Shown: piece after piece, positions 1 to 6,546 of the stretch
How positions within the stretch are numbered: position 1 is the stretch's first letter
Layout of the letters: each line of letters starts with the position of its first letter
Assembly (NCBI GenBank): GCA_937894565.1
Contig: CALBHK010000399.1
Coordinates: forward strand, 1 to 18,827
DNA: 18,827 nucleotides
Reading direction: 5' to 3'
Source of the DNA: an uncultured Chlamydiae bacterium
GTDB taxonomy: Bacteria > Chlamydiota > Chlamydiia > Chlamydiales > CALBHK01
Notes under the pieces: generated by a model
What the model was told of the DNA's origin: nothing
What the model saw: the letters and a program-made list of their open reading frames with translations, nothing else
Database searches by the model: none
Translations under genes and position numbers: made by a program

Positions 1-135
1 GAGTAATTTGAGAGCCTATTTTGAGACCATTTAAACCACTAATTACGAAAAAAAATCTCAATAACCTTCATGATCCTCTATCCCCAAATTACAAATGCAG
101 TGTAAGAAGGAAAATTGATATTTTTTGAGCAGGTT

Positions 136-267
136 TATTGGAAAATTTTGAGTTCATATGCAAGCATATGGACGAAAAATTTAACAATAAAGATGCCAAA
201 AAAGGCAATTTTAGCAAGTAAATGTAATTACGCAAGAAGTCTATTGGTAAATTTTGAGGGCATATGC
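136..267. repeat. Pair of about 26-bp direct repeats
   Basis: Positions 136-161 and 242-267 carry nearly the same 26 bases (TATTGG, then an AAATTTTGAG block, then CATATGC), differing at three positions. The second copy forms the left half of the perfect palindrome at 248-279. The first copy is followed by its own small hairpin (CATATG-caag-CATATG type). The pair may be the remains of a duplicated palindromic unit. Confidence 0.6.
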
Positions 268-279
268 CCTCAAAATTTA
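248..279. repeat. Perfect 32-bp palindrome
   Basis: The sequence is exactly self-complementary over 32 bases, centred on the CATATG core, with arms reading TAAATTTTGAGGG. It lies five bases beyond the stop codon of the truncated gene at 284-896 on the minus strand, so it could end that transcript. No T-run follows it in that direction, so it is not a standard intrinsic terminator. It could equally be a binding site for a symmetric dimeric protein. Confidence 0.75.
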
Positions 280-283
280 GGTA

Positions 284-896
284 TTACGTCTTTTTGGAAT
301 CAAAAATGGAAAAGTTAATATCGATCTGCACAGACCACTTCCAGTTGCCATTGATTGTTGCCGAGTTAAATAAAACAGGTCCTGTCAGAATGCTAATGTT
401 AGGTGTGAAGTAATAATAGACACCTACTCCTCCACCACCGATAGTATTCTTGCCTGAAGCATAGTCTGCGCATAATACCCATTTAAAATAGTCTTTATCG
501 TCGCAATATTTAGCCGGACAAAACGAGTGTTGATATGAAACCATAAATCCCTGACGATTTTTACCCATTGCCCGGCTGCCAGAGAATCCCCCAATGCAAA
601 GGCGGCCTCCCCCCATCCAATCAGGCAACGATTTACCTATGATTAAATCAACAATGTTCTGATTCGTTCTTCCATGACCGTGATAGCGTGTTCCAGCATT
701 GAAAAAGCCCACTTTAAAGGAAGGGGCATGACAAAATAATTTATCTTCTGGGAGCCCAATTCCGATGTTAAAAAATAATGGATCGTCAGTCCCTCCTAAA
801 TAATCAATTCCAACTTCTGCTCTCAAATCTTTCCAACTAAAACCCCCAAGTTCAAAACCAATATCTGGGGAGAAAGATGAGCCAAGTCTTCGATGA
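284..896 (-). pseudogene. 5'-truncated beta-rich outer-membrane-like protein
   Basis: The minus-strand frame ends with TAA at 284-286 and encodes a glycine- and aromatic-rich chain with alternating hydrophobic stretches such as DIGFELGGFSW, FFNIGIGLP, GGVGVYYYF and WSVQIDINF. This pattern suits a small beta-barrel or another secreted beta protein. I cannot name a family. The protein-like character runs up to about position 896, where the fold-back element at 897-1062 begins. Beyond that the frame stays open to a TAA at 1022-1024, but only through element sequence with no ATG, no ribosome binding site and no signal peptide. The first permissible start inside the gene is a TTG at 824-826, without a convincing Shine-Dalgarno and in the middle of conserved-looking sequence. 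I infer that the original start and signal peptide were lost when the element or a deletion joined this gene to the accC end. Such a product could not be exported. A functional gene with an unusual start is less likely. Confidence 0.6.
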
Positions 897-1062
897 TTAA
901 AGCGACGTTCCGCTCTTCCCTGGTTAGAAAAATGTAATACTTTGATTCTCAGTGAGATAAAAAAGCGCAGGAATATTTGTGAATATTCCGAGTATTTTTT
1001 ATGTCTCTGATGATTAAAAGATTACGTTTTTTCAACCTGCGAAGAGCGGAATGTCGGGTTAA
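897..1062. mobile_element. 166-bp fold-back (MITE-like) element A
   Basis: The whole segment is a long imperfect palindrome centred at about 979.5. The outer arms at 897-929 and 1032-1062 match as TTAA, GAC(G/A)TTCCGCTCTTC and GGTT. The inner part continues to pair (TGTAAT/CGTAAT, ATAAAAAA blocks) down to the perfect hairpin GGAATATT-TGTG-AATATTCC at 970-989. TTAA is present at both outer edges and may be a 4-bp target duplication or part of the arms. The interior encodes no protein. It sits between the truncated gene and the accC stop codon, so an RNA hairpin at the accC transcript end could also act as a terminator or stabiliser. Calling it mobile is inference from its architecture. Confidence 0.65.
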
Positions 1063-1091
1063 CTTCTCTGCTCTTTGTGCAAGATCAACCC

Positions 1092-2477
1092 TTAACCCTT
1101 CTCTGGCTTTGTAAACAGGCAGCCCTGTTCACTTAGGGCATCGATGTAGCCTAAATCGTAATTGCCATTCAAAAAATTCTCATCTTCTAACAAAAATAGA
1201 TGGAAGGGAATGGTTGTGTGCACTCCCCCAATATGAAACTCATCCAAGCAGCGCTTGCCTATAGCAATCGCCTGCTCTCTATCTTTACCCTTCACAATCA
1301 GTTTTGCAATCATCGAATCATAATAGGGAGGGATCACATATCCTGAATAGCAAGCACTGTCCACACGCGCATGAGGTCCTCCCGGCGCTAAATAGTACTC
1401 TAGTAAGCCAGGCGACGGAGTAAACTGTTTGGCGGGATTTTCGGCATTGACACGGAACTGGATCACATGGCCACAGAGTTTGACATCTTCTTGCCTACAG
1501 CTTAACGGCTCGCCCATTGCAATGAGTAATTGCTCGCGTACCAGATCAATCCCGCTCCACTCTTCTGTCACAGTGTGTTCCACCTGAATACGCGTATTCA
1601 CTTCCATGAAGTAGAATTCATTGTTCTTATCTAATAAAAACTCCACAGTGCCCGCAGAATAATAACCAGCCGCTTTGACCACATCAATAGCCGCTTGCCC
1701 CATCTTTTCTCTGAGTTCTTGAGAAACAACAGGAGAAGGAGATTCCTCAATGAGTTTTTGACGGCGCCTTTGAATGGTGCAATCACGCTCGCCTAAATGA
1801 ATATAATTACCATACTGATCGCCTAAAATCTGCACTTCGATATGGCGAGGGCCATGAATCATCTTTTCTAGATAAATATCGGGATTTCCAAAATTAACCT
1901 CCGCTTCCGCTCTGGCTGCTGAAAATTGTTTAGGCAGCTCTGCTTCGCTATAAGCAATACGGATTCCTTTACCCCCACCGCCTGCTACTGCTTTAATAAA
2001 GAGAGGAAAACCCAAACGCTTAGCCTCTGTAACTACCTCGGCATAACTCATAACAGTGCCTTCAGAGCCAGGAATGACTGGGCATCCGACTTTTCTGGCT
2101 GTGGCTTTAGCATTAGCTTTATCTCCTAATAGAGAAATAGCTTCAGGAGAAGGACCTATAAAATTAAGTCCGCAGCTTTTACAAATGGATGCAAAGTGGG
2201 CATTTTCACTTAAAAAGCCATATCCCGGATGGATTGCATCAGCGCCTGAAATCTCGCATGCAGAAAGAATAGAGGGAATGTGCAAATAAGATTTTTTTGC
2301 TGAAGCTTCCCCTATGCAGATCGCTTCATCAGCATGTAGCACATGTAGAGACTCGGCATCTGCTTTGGAATAGACAGCCACAGTGCGTAAACCCAAATCA
2401 CGGCAGGCTCTAATGACGCGCACTGCAATTTCGCCACGATTGGCAATAAGGACTTTTTCTATTTTCTTTTTGCTCAT
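1092..2477 (-). CDS. accC: Acetyl-CoA carboxylase, biotin carboxylase subunit
   Basis: AccC uses ATP and bicarbonate to carboxylate the biotin carried by AccB, the first half-reaction of malonyl-CoA synthesis in the cytoplasm. The 461-residue protein has the usual length. Visible family signatures are the N-terminal IANRGEIAVRVIRAC block (residues 11-25), HPGYGFLSEN (83-92), the ATP-grasp glycine loop GGGGKGIR (166-173), HIEVQILGD (212-220), ERDCTIQRRRQKLIEESPSP (230-249) and the active-site block EVNTRIQVEH (292-301). The ATG at 2475-2477 lies four bases after the accB stop, so translation is probably coupled. It is the last gene of the rpe-efp-accB-accC operon. The fold-back element at 897-1062 begins 30 bases past its stop and may define the 3' end of the message. 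No key residue appears to be missing. Confidence 0.96.
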   Translation of the reverse strand: MSKKKIEKVLIANRGEIAVRVIRACRDLGLRTVAVYSKADAESLHVLHADEAICIGEASAKKSYLHIPSILSACEISGADAIHPGYGFLSENAHFASICKSCGLNFIGPSPEAISLLGDKANAKATARKVGCPVIPGSEGTVMSYAEVVTEAKRLGFPLFIKAVAGGGGKGIRIAYSEAELPKQFSAARAEAEVNFGNPDIYLEKMIHGPRHIEVQILGDQYGNYIHLGERDCTIQRRRQKLIEESPSPVVSQELREKMGQAAIDVVKAAGYYSAGTVEFLLDKNNEFYFMEVNTRIQVEHTVTEEWSGIDLVREQLLIAMGEPLSCRQEDVKLCGHVIQFRVNAENPAKQFTPSPGLLEYYLAPGGPHARVDSACYSGYVIPPYYDSMIAKLIVKGKDREQAIAIGKRCLDEFHIGGVHTTIPFHLFLLEDENFLNGNYDLGYIDALSEQGCLFTKPEKG

Positions 2478-2481
2478 GATC

Positions 2482-2955
2482 TTATTCTTGCACTAAAAAG
2501 AGTTCCGTTCCAAACTCTACGGGGTGGCCATCTTCTACAAAAATACGCTTAATCAATCCTGATTTATCTGCTTTAATTTCATTCATAACCTTCATCGCTT
2601 CAATAATGCAGAGCACGCTCCCTTTCTCTACCAAATCCCCTTCCTTTACAAAGGGGGGCTTATCGGGGCTTGAAGAGCGAAAAAAGGTCCCGACCATAGG
2701 AGAATAGATCGCTTCTCCCTCTTCTTTAATAGTGGGATGTTCTTGCTTAGAAAGAGAAATGTTAGCGCGGTGCTGTTCAATATCGCTGCGCAAAGGATTC
2801 TCATCATGCCCATGATGAGAAGGCAAACCATGAGAAGGAAGGATTTGACCCGCTTTCTCTAGTTCTAACTCAAATTCACCTTGTTTAATTGAGAGACGTG
2901 AAATTCCCGTCTGCCCCATTGAGCGCATTAATTCTTTAATCTCTTTTAGATTCAT
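2482..2955 (-). CDS. accB: Biotin carboxyl carrier protein of acetyl-CoA carboxylase
   Basis: AccB carries the covalently bound biotin between AccC and the AccA/AccD carboxyltransferase. At 157 residues it matches the usual length. The N-terminal MNLKEIKELM segment, a histidine-, proline- and serine-rich flexible linker (about residues 38-80), and the C-terminal biotinyl domain (82-157) follow in the normal order. The biotinylation motif reads EAMKVMNEI with the acceptor lysine at K122; the common EAMKM has valine in place of methionine after the lysine. The ATG at 2953-2955 has a strong AGGAGG about five bases upstream. efp ends 18 bases upstream and accC starts four bases downstream, so the three genes are almost certainly co-transcribed. 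Confidence 0.96.
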   Translation of the reverse strand: MNLKEIKELMRSMGQTGISRLSIKQGEFELELEKAGQILPSHGLPSHHGHDENPLRSDIEQHRANISLSKQEHPTIKEEGEAIYSPMVGTFFRSSSPDKPPFVKEGDLVEKGSVLCIIEAMKVMNEIKADKSGLIKRIFVEDGHPVEFGTELFLVQE

Positions 2956-2973
2956 GCTTTCCTCCTAGGGGGC

Positions 2974-3531
2974 TTAGACACGCTGCATATACTCATTGGT
3001 ATACGTGTCAATTTTAATGATATCTCCTGATTGAATATAAGAAGGAACAAAAATCACTGCCCCTGTCTCTAGGTGAGCTTTTACTTTACCTGACTGATTT
3101 GGTTTTTCATCTATTTCAGCTATCATGATTTCCAAAAATTGAGGAACGTGAATAGTTAAAGGCTCTCCATTATGAAAAGAAGCTGTAATCTCTACCCCTT
3201 CTTTCAGATAATTAGAAGCCTCTCCTATGATTTGTGAAGAGATCAGCACCTCGTCCAAACTTTTAATATCCAGAAAAAGGTAATCTTTTCCTTCTAAATA
3301 AAGAAACTCTAAAATACGGTCTTCTAAATTAACCTCTTTGAGAGTTTGATTGAGCTTAAAGCTCTTTTCAACAGATTTGGTTTTTCCTTGAGTGGAAAGT
3401 TCTGTTAAAGTCGCTTTGATATAAGGGGGGCCGCCTTTAGGCAACGTAACTTTGATAGCCGCTTGTACTTTAAAGAGTTTGTTCTCTATTTGTAAAATCA
3501 TCCCGGGCGATAAGTGATTACTTGTTGTCAA
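2974..3531 (-). CDS. efp: Elongation factor P
   Basis: EF-P binds the ribosome between the P and E sites and relieves stalling at polyproline sequences. The 185-residue length and three-domain beta structure suit the family: an N-terminal KOW-like domain (1-65), a central OB domain (66-130) and a C-terminal OB domain (131-185) with the typical ending GAVIFVPSYIQSGDIIKIDT. The tip loop that carries the modifiable lysine reads LPKGGPPY, with K32 as the likely equivalent of E. coli Lys34; the more usual form is PGKG. The start is TTG at 3529-3531 with AGGAG six bases upstream; no ATG is available nearby. Chlamydiae carry two EF-P genes as I recall, so this may be the divergent paralogue of the rpe-accBC locus. 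A long hairpin separates it from rpe. Confidence 0.93.
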   Translation of the reverse strand: MTTSNHLSPGMILQIENKLFKVQAAIKVTLPKGGPPYIKATLTELSTQGKTKSVEKSFKLNQTLKEVNLEDRILEFLYLEGKDYLFLDIKSLDEVLISSQIIGEASNYLKEGVEITASFHNGEPLTIHVPQFLEIMIAEIDEKPNQSGKVKAHLETGAVIFVPSYIQSGDIIKIDTYTNEYMQRV

Positions 3532-3537
3532 TTGTCT

Positions 3538-3542
3538 CTCCT
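3538..3542 (-). promoter_or_regulatory. Shine-Dalgarno fixing the TTG start of efp
   Basis: On the minus strand AGGAG lies six bases before the TTG at 3529-3531, which is what supports the non-ATG start. The site begins only four bases past the edge of the 162-bp fold-back element at 3547-3708, so a hairpin in the mRNA would stand right next to the ribosome landing site and could tune efp translation. Confidence 0.7.
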
Positions 3543-3546
3543 CTTT

Positions 3547-3708
3547 AGGCAGGGTATATGAATAAATTAAACGTTTGGGCTTCGTGAAAGCTCCCGCGGT
3601 TGAACGATCGTAGACGACCCTGTATTAGTAATACTGGGTCGTCTACGATCGATTCAACCCCGGGGCTTTGACGAGTCCAAACATTTAATTTATTCATATA
3701 CCCTGCCT
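3547..3708. mobile_element. 162-bp fold-back (MITE-like) element B between rpe and efp
   Basis: The outer 25 bases of each arm (AGGCAGGGTATATGAATAAA and on) are exact reverse complements. A less perfect 20-base stretch follows (3586-3599 against 3656-3676). Then comes another near-perfect block, GTTGAA, CGATCGTAGACGACCC and TATTA. The centre is near 3628. Arms are about 80 bp and the loop is only a few bases. The trinucleotide TTA stands at both outer edges (3545-3547 and 3708-3710) and may be a target duplication. The last four codons and TGA stop of rpe (3694-3708) lie inside the right arm, so the element supplies or rewrote the end of rpe. It encodes nothing itself. In RNA it would form a very stable hairpin inside the rpe-efp-accBC message. 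Confidence 0.75.
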
Positions 3709-4368
3709 TAATGCTTTAATTCCTTGAACCATCTCCTTCTGTTTAAAAAGATAGCTACCGGCCACTAAACTTGAAGCTCCCGCATCTAAACACTCTTTAG
3801 CCGTTTGAGGATTGATGCCACCATCCACTTGAATGGGTTTTTTTACGCCAATTTTATCCATCACTTCGACTGTAAAGCGAATCTTTTCTAAAACTTCAGG
3901 CAAAAACTCTTGTCCCCCAAAGCCAGGGTGTACCGTCATGAGCAGGATCATATCACAAGCGTCCAAATATTTAGGAATTAATGAAGCAGATGTTTCCGGA
4001 GAAAAGGCCAATCCCGCCTGTACGGGTTCTTTACGGCTATTCACACACCGTTTAATAAATTCCAATGTTTCTAAAACATCTTCAGTAGCTTCCATATGAA
4101 AAGTGATGCGATCTGCTCCGCACTTAACCATCTCTTCAATTAATCCATAGGGATTGTAAGTCATTAAGTGCACATCTAAAAAAAGAGAAGTCGAGCGTTT
4201 AATGGCTGAAACAATTGCCGGCCCCATCGATAAATTAGGAACAAAGTGTCCATCCATAATATCGATATGAATGCCACTGGCACCAGCTTCCTCACAGCGC
4301 TTGAGCTCTTTGGCAAGGCATGAGAAATCAGAAGCTAAAATAGAGGGCAGAACGGTTAGTTTTGACAT
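3694..4368 (-). CDS. rpe: Ribulose-phosphate 3-epimerase
   Basis: Rpe interconverts ribulose 5-phosphate and xylulose 5-phosphate in the pentose phosphate pathway. The 224-residue TIM-barrel protein shows the family blocks LPSILASDF (7-15), HIDIMDGHFVPN (34-45), LDVHLMTYNP (64-73), MTVHPGFGGQ (144-153) and VDGGIN (181-186). Metal and catalytic positions H34, D36, H67 and D182 are all present. I chose the ATG at 4366-4368; a TTG two codons upstream in the same frame has no better ribosome site, and neither start has a strong Shine-Dalgarno. The C-terminal residues RQGI and the TGA stop are encoded within fold-back element B, so the natural C-terminus may have been replaced. It is first in the operon and is preceded by a good promoter. 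Confidence 0.95.
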   Translation of the reverse strand: MSKLTVLPSILASDFSCLAKELKRCEEAGASGIHIDIMDGHFVPNLSMGPAIVSAIKRSTSLFLDVHLMTYNPYGLIEEMVKCGADRITFHMEATEDVLETLEFIKRCVNSRKEPVQAGLAFSPETSASLIPKYLDACDMILLMTVHPGFGGQEFLPEVLEKIRFTVEVMDKIGVKKPIQVDGGINPQTAKECLDAGASSLVAGSYLFKQKEMVQGIKALRQGI

Positions 4369-4395
4369 AAACAATCTGTAATTTCTTAAAGCGCC

Positions 4396-4425
4396 ATCAT
4401 ACCCTCTTCATTTCAAGTAGGTCAA
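4396..4425 (-). promoter_or_regulatory. Sigma70-type promoter of the rpe-efp-accB-accC operon
   Basis: On the minus strand TTGACC (4420-4425) and TATGAT (4396-4401) are separated by 18 bases. Each hexamer matches five of six consensus bases. The predicted start is near 4388, about 20 bases before the rpe ATG. It occupies the short gap after the stop of the 655-aa gene, so the operon need not depend on read-through from upstream. Confidence 0.65.
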
Positions 4426-4426
4426 G

Positions 4427-6394
4427 CTAATTTTGAAATTTTGCGACATCATGATGGAGAAGCTGACAAAAATGTTCCTGAGAATAGGGGTCATCTGATA
4501 GGTAAATAAAACCCAAACAAGGCACATCGCGCACTGTTAAATGCACCATCGCTAGGCGACTTGAAGGAATATTGAGCTGATTCATTTTATTCATCAAACC
4601 CTCTTTAATGCGCTCACTTTCTGTTGTGATCATGACAATCACGCGATCCAGCTCTCGTAAAACATTTAAAGTATTTTTAACATCCTCTCTCTCGTGCAAA
4701 GCCTCTACCATAAGTAAAAATAATCGCTTCAAACTTAAAGGGTCCAAAACGCTGCGCATCACAGCAGGAGTGATGGAATAAAAAAAATTTTCAATAGTAA
4801 ATTCGTGAAACTCCCTCTCTTCTTCTAAAGCTTCTCGAAATAGTCGAAACAGCTCATTTTGTTTAGAGATCATCCCTCCATTATAATCTCGAAAAGCCCC
4901 TATAATCCGAAAGAGTTCATCATGCACAACCTGTCTGGCTTTATTCACATCGATAGAATGATCATCCCTTAAAAAGTGATTTTTCAATTTAATACGAAAA
5001 ACAGTCGCCTCTTTAGGGTGCTGACGAGCTGTATAACCGACAATTTTACAAGACTCCTGAATGTATTCAAAAAAAGTAGTGGATACCTTAAATAATTCCA
5101 GCAATGAAGGATCTTGCAAAGCCTTAGGACGCACTAAAATAAGCACAAAATATAAACAACCGCCTCTTTGCTCTTCATATGAAATAAAGACTTGGGGAAT
5201 ATCTTTAGATGAATTGATTTGCTGGCTTAAGGCTACAATATTGCGAAAGATCTCTTCTTCATTTCTTTGCATAAAAACAGGATGAACTAACTGTTCAATA
5301 CGATCTTTTAAATCATTAGGAAGCTGTATTTTTAATAATTGGATTTCTTCTCCAGTAAATTCGCTTCCATCTATTTTTTCTACCTCTAAATACAATGTAC
5401 ACAGCTTTTCCGGAGAACGTTTATTAATAAAATAAGATCCCTCGACACCCTTAATGTAGGGTATATAATTTTGTAATGCCTTAATAATGTGGCGGTCTTC
5501 CAAAACTTCATTATCACTTAAATAATTCACACCTAACACAATGCCAATCCCTCTCTTATTTTCTCCATAATGCATCAAATGCGTTCTAAATAATTTCAAA
5601 AAGAGGTGCCGCTTTAAAGGCAAAGAGGCTACAGCTTCTATCAGCTGTTTACGAAATAAATACTGCGTGCTAATAATTCTGGAAAGAAGCCTGCAAGATC
5701 TTTGTCGCTTGAATTCATCTTTGCAAATCACCAGCAAATGCTGCATTTCTGAAAAAATATCATCTTCAAAATAACCGGGAAGTCGACGGATAAGGTAATT
5801 AATATTTTCTTGGATCACGGCTGTCTTTTCATCCATTGAAAGGCCTTTCACTTCTAAAATACGCCTGGCATAATAGCTTAAAGCTAAACCCAATTTGATT
5901 TCTTTTATCACTAAAGGCAAATGATTAGTTAAACTGCTCTGTTCTTTCTCTGTCTCTACGCGAATTAAGACCTCTTCTAAAGTGTAGATCTCTTCCCCAA
6001 ATTCAGGAACAGAAAAATCCACTGCATTAAAAAGAACAACATTCAAGCGGTGGCCCGGCACGAGCCATCTACTGATCATTTCAAAGAAAAATTTAAATGC
6101 ATTCGCTCTATATTTGCTAATCGCATAAAAAGAGAGGTTATAGGGAGGAGTTTTAAACTCGGAATGGGTAATATGGGGCAATTTAGACTTAAGCAGGGCC
6201 ATACTTGCCACTTGATATCCGATAGAAAGGGGCTTTTGAGAAAAAATCTCCGGCAAAAGATACTGAAGTGTCAAACAAAGCGAAGCTCTATAATGGTGGC
6301 GCATAGGATCTGCGCAGTCAGCATCAAATTCTGTTTCGATTCTTGGATAAAGGGCTGGGTATATAGGGGTCGGACATACGAGGGTGGGATGCAT
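4427..6394 (-). CDS. Conserved-looking 655-aa protein of unknown function
   Basis: I do not recognise a family. The protein starts MHPTLVCPTPIYPALYPRI, a proline-rich opening with no signal peptide, and no stretch is long or hydrophobic enough for a clear membrane span, so it is probably cytoplasmic or a secreted effector. The middle is rich in alternating charged and hydrophobic helices (for example residues about 150-260). The second half has repeated short strand-helix units such as CLYFVLILVRP and LGFIYLSDDP. Cysteines are scattered with no metal-binding spacing. The ATG at 6392-6394 is preceded by only a weak GGA. It is transcribed away from ldt and ends 58 bases before the rpe start, on the same strand. 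The codon use and length argue for a real gene. It may be chlamydia-specific. Confidence 0.85.
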   Translation of the reverse strand: MHPTLVCPTPIYPALYPRIETEFDADCADPMRHHYRASLCLTLQYLLPEIFSQKPLSIGYQVASMALLKSKLPHITHSEFKTPPYNLSFYAISKYRANAFKFFFEMISRWLVPGHRLNVVLFNAVDFSVPEFGEEIYTLEEVLIRVETEKEQSSLTNHLPLVIKEIKLGLALSYYARRILEVKGLSMDEKTAVIQENINYLIRRLPGYFEDDIFSEMQHLLVICKDEFKRQRSCRLLSRIISTQYLFRKQLIEAVASLPLKRHLFLKLFRTHLMHYGENKRGIGIVLGVNYLSDNEVLEDRHIIKALQNYIPYIKGVEGSYFINKRSPEKLCTLYLEVEKIDGSEFTGEEIQLLKIQLPNDLKDRIEQLVHPVFMQRNEEEIFRNIVALSQQINSSKDIPQVFISYEEQRGGCLYFVLILVRPKALQDPSLLELFKVSTTFFEYIQESCKIVGYTARQHPKEATVFRIKLKNHFLRDDHSIDVNKARQVVHDELFRIIGAFRDYNGGMISKQNELFRLFREALEEEREFHEFTIENFFYSITPAVMRSVLDPLSLKRLFLLMVEALHEREDVKNTLNVLRELDRVIVMITTESERIKEGLMNKMNQLNIPSSRLAMVHLTVRDVPCLGFIYLSDDPYSQEHFCQLLHHDVAKFQN

Positions 6395-6546
6395 TTTTTT
6401 CCAAAATAAAATATTATTTTTTCATATTAGCCGGGCTTCGACTTTAAAAAAAGAAAAACTCTCACCTCACAAAACTCTATTGATCTTTATATGCCTATTC
6501 TATTAAGATCTTAATTCTTAAGTTGTTGAAGACCAGGAGGTCTGTC
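6395..6546. promoter_or_regulatory. Divergent intergenic region with a weak candidate promoter for ldt-accA-msbA-queC
   Basis: The 152-bp gap separates the minus-strand 655-aa gene from the plus-strand operon, so it should hold promoters in both directions. For the plus strand the best pair I see is TTGATC (6480-6485) and TAAGAT (6504-6509) with 18 bases between, each matching only four or five consensus bases. For the minus strand the sequence is A/T-rich without a clear pair. The promoter assignment is tentative. Confidence 0.35.
6535..6540 (+). promoter_or_regulatory. Strong Shine-Dalgarno deciding the ATG start of the L,D-transpeptidase gene
   Basis: A perfect AGGAGG lies six bases before the ATG at 6547. 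It rules out the upstream in-frame TTG at 6523, which would place the Shine-Dalgarno inside the coding region. Confidence 0.8.

Larger units (their letters stand above)
1..283. other. Intergenic stretch without a convincing gene
   Basis: AT-rich sequence at the left edge of the window. A 67-codon open frame crosses it, but it starts without a Shine-Dalgarno sequence, has no recognisable composition, and runs through a repeat and a palindrome, so I do not call it a gene. The heptamer TTTTGAG recurs several times. The only clear structures are the direct repeat and the 32-bp palindrome listed separately. No tRNA or terminator is visible. Confidence 0.6.

Noticed and set aside
115..318. 67-codon open frame on the plus strand
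   Set aside because: No ribosome site, no protein-like composition, crosses a repeat and a palindrome, and overlaps the end of a gene on the other strand.
3547..3708. Element B as a plain intrinsic terminator after rpe
   Set aside because: No T-tract follows on the minus strand, the stem is several times too long, and termination there would cut efp-accB-accC from the only clear promoter.
4369..4374. TTG start for rpe two codons upstream
   Set aside because: No better ribosome site than the ATG at 4366-4368, and family members begin close to the LPSILASDF strand.
6523..6546. Upstream TTG start for the L,D-transpeptidase gene
   Set aside because: The perfect AGGAGG at 6535-6540 would then be inside the coding sequence; the ATG at 6547 gives a clean N-terminal membrane anchor.
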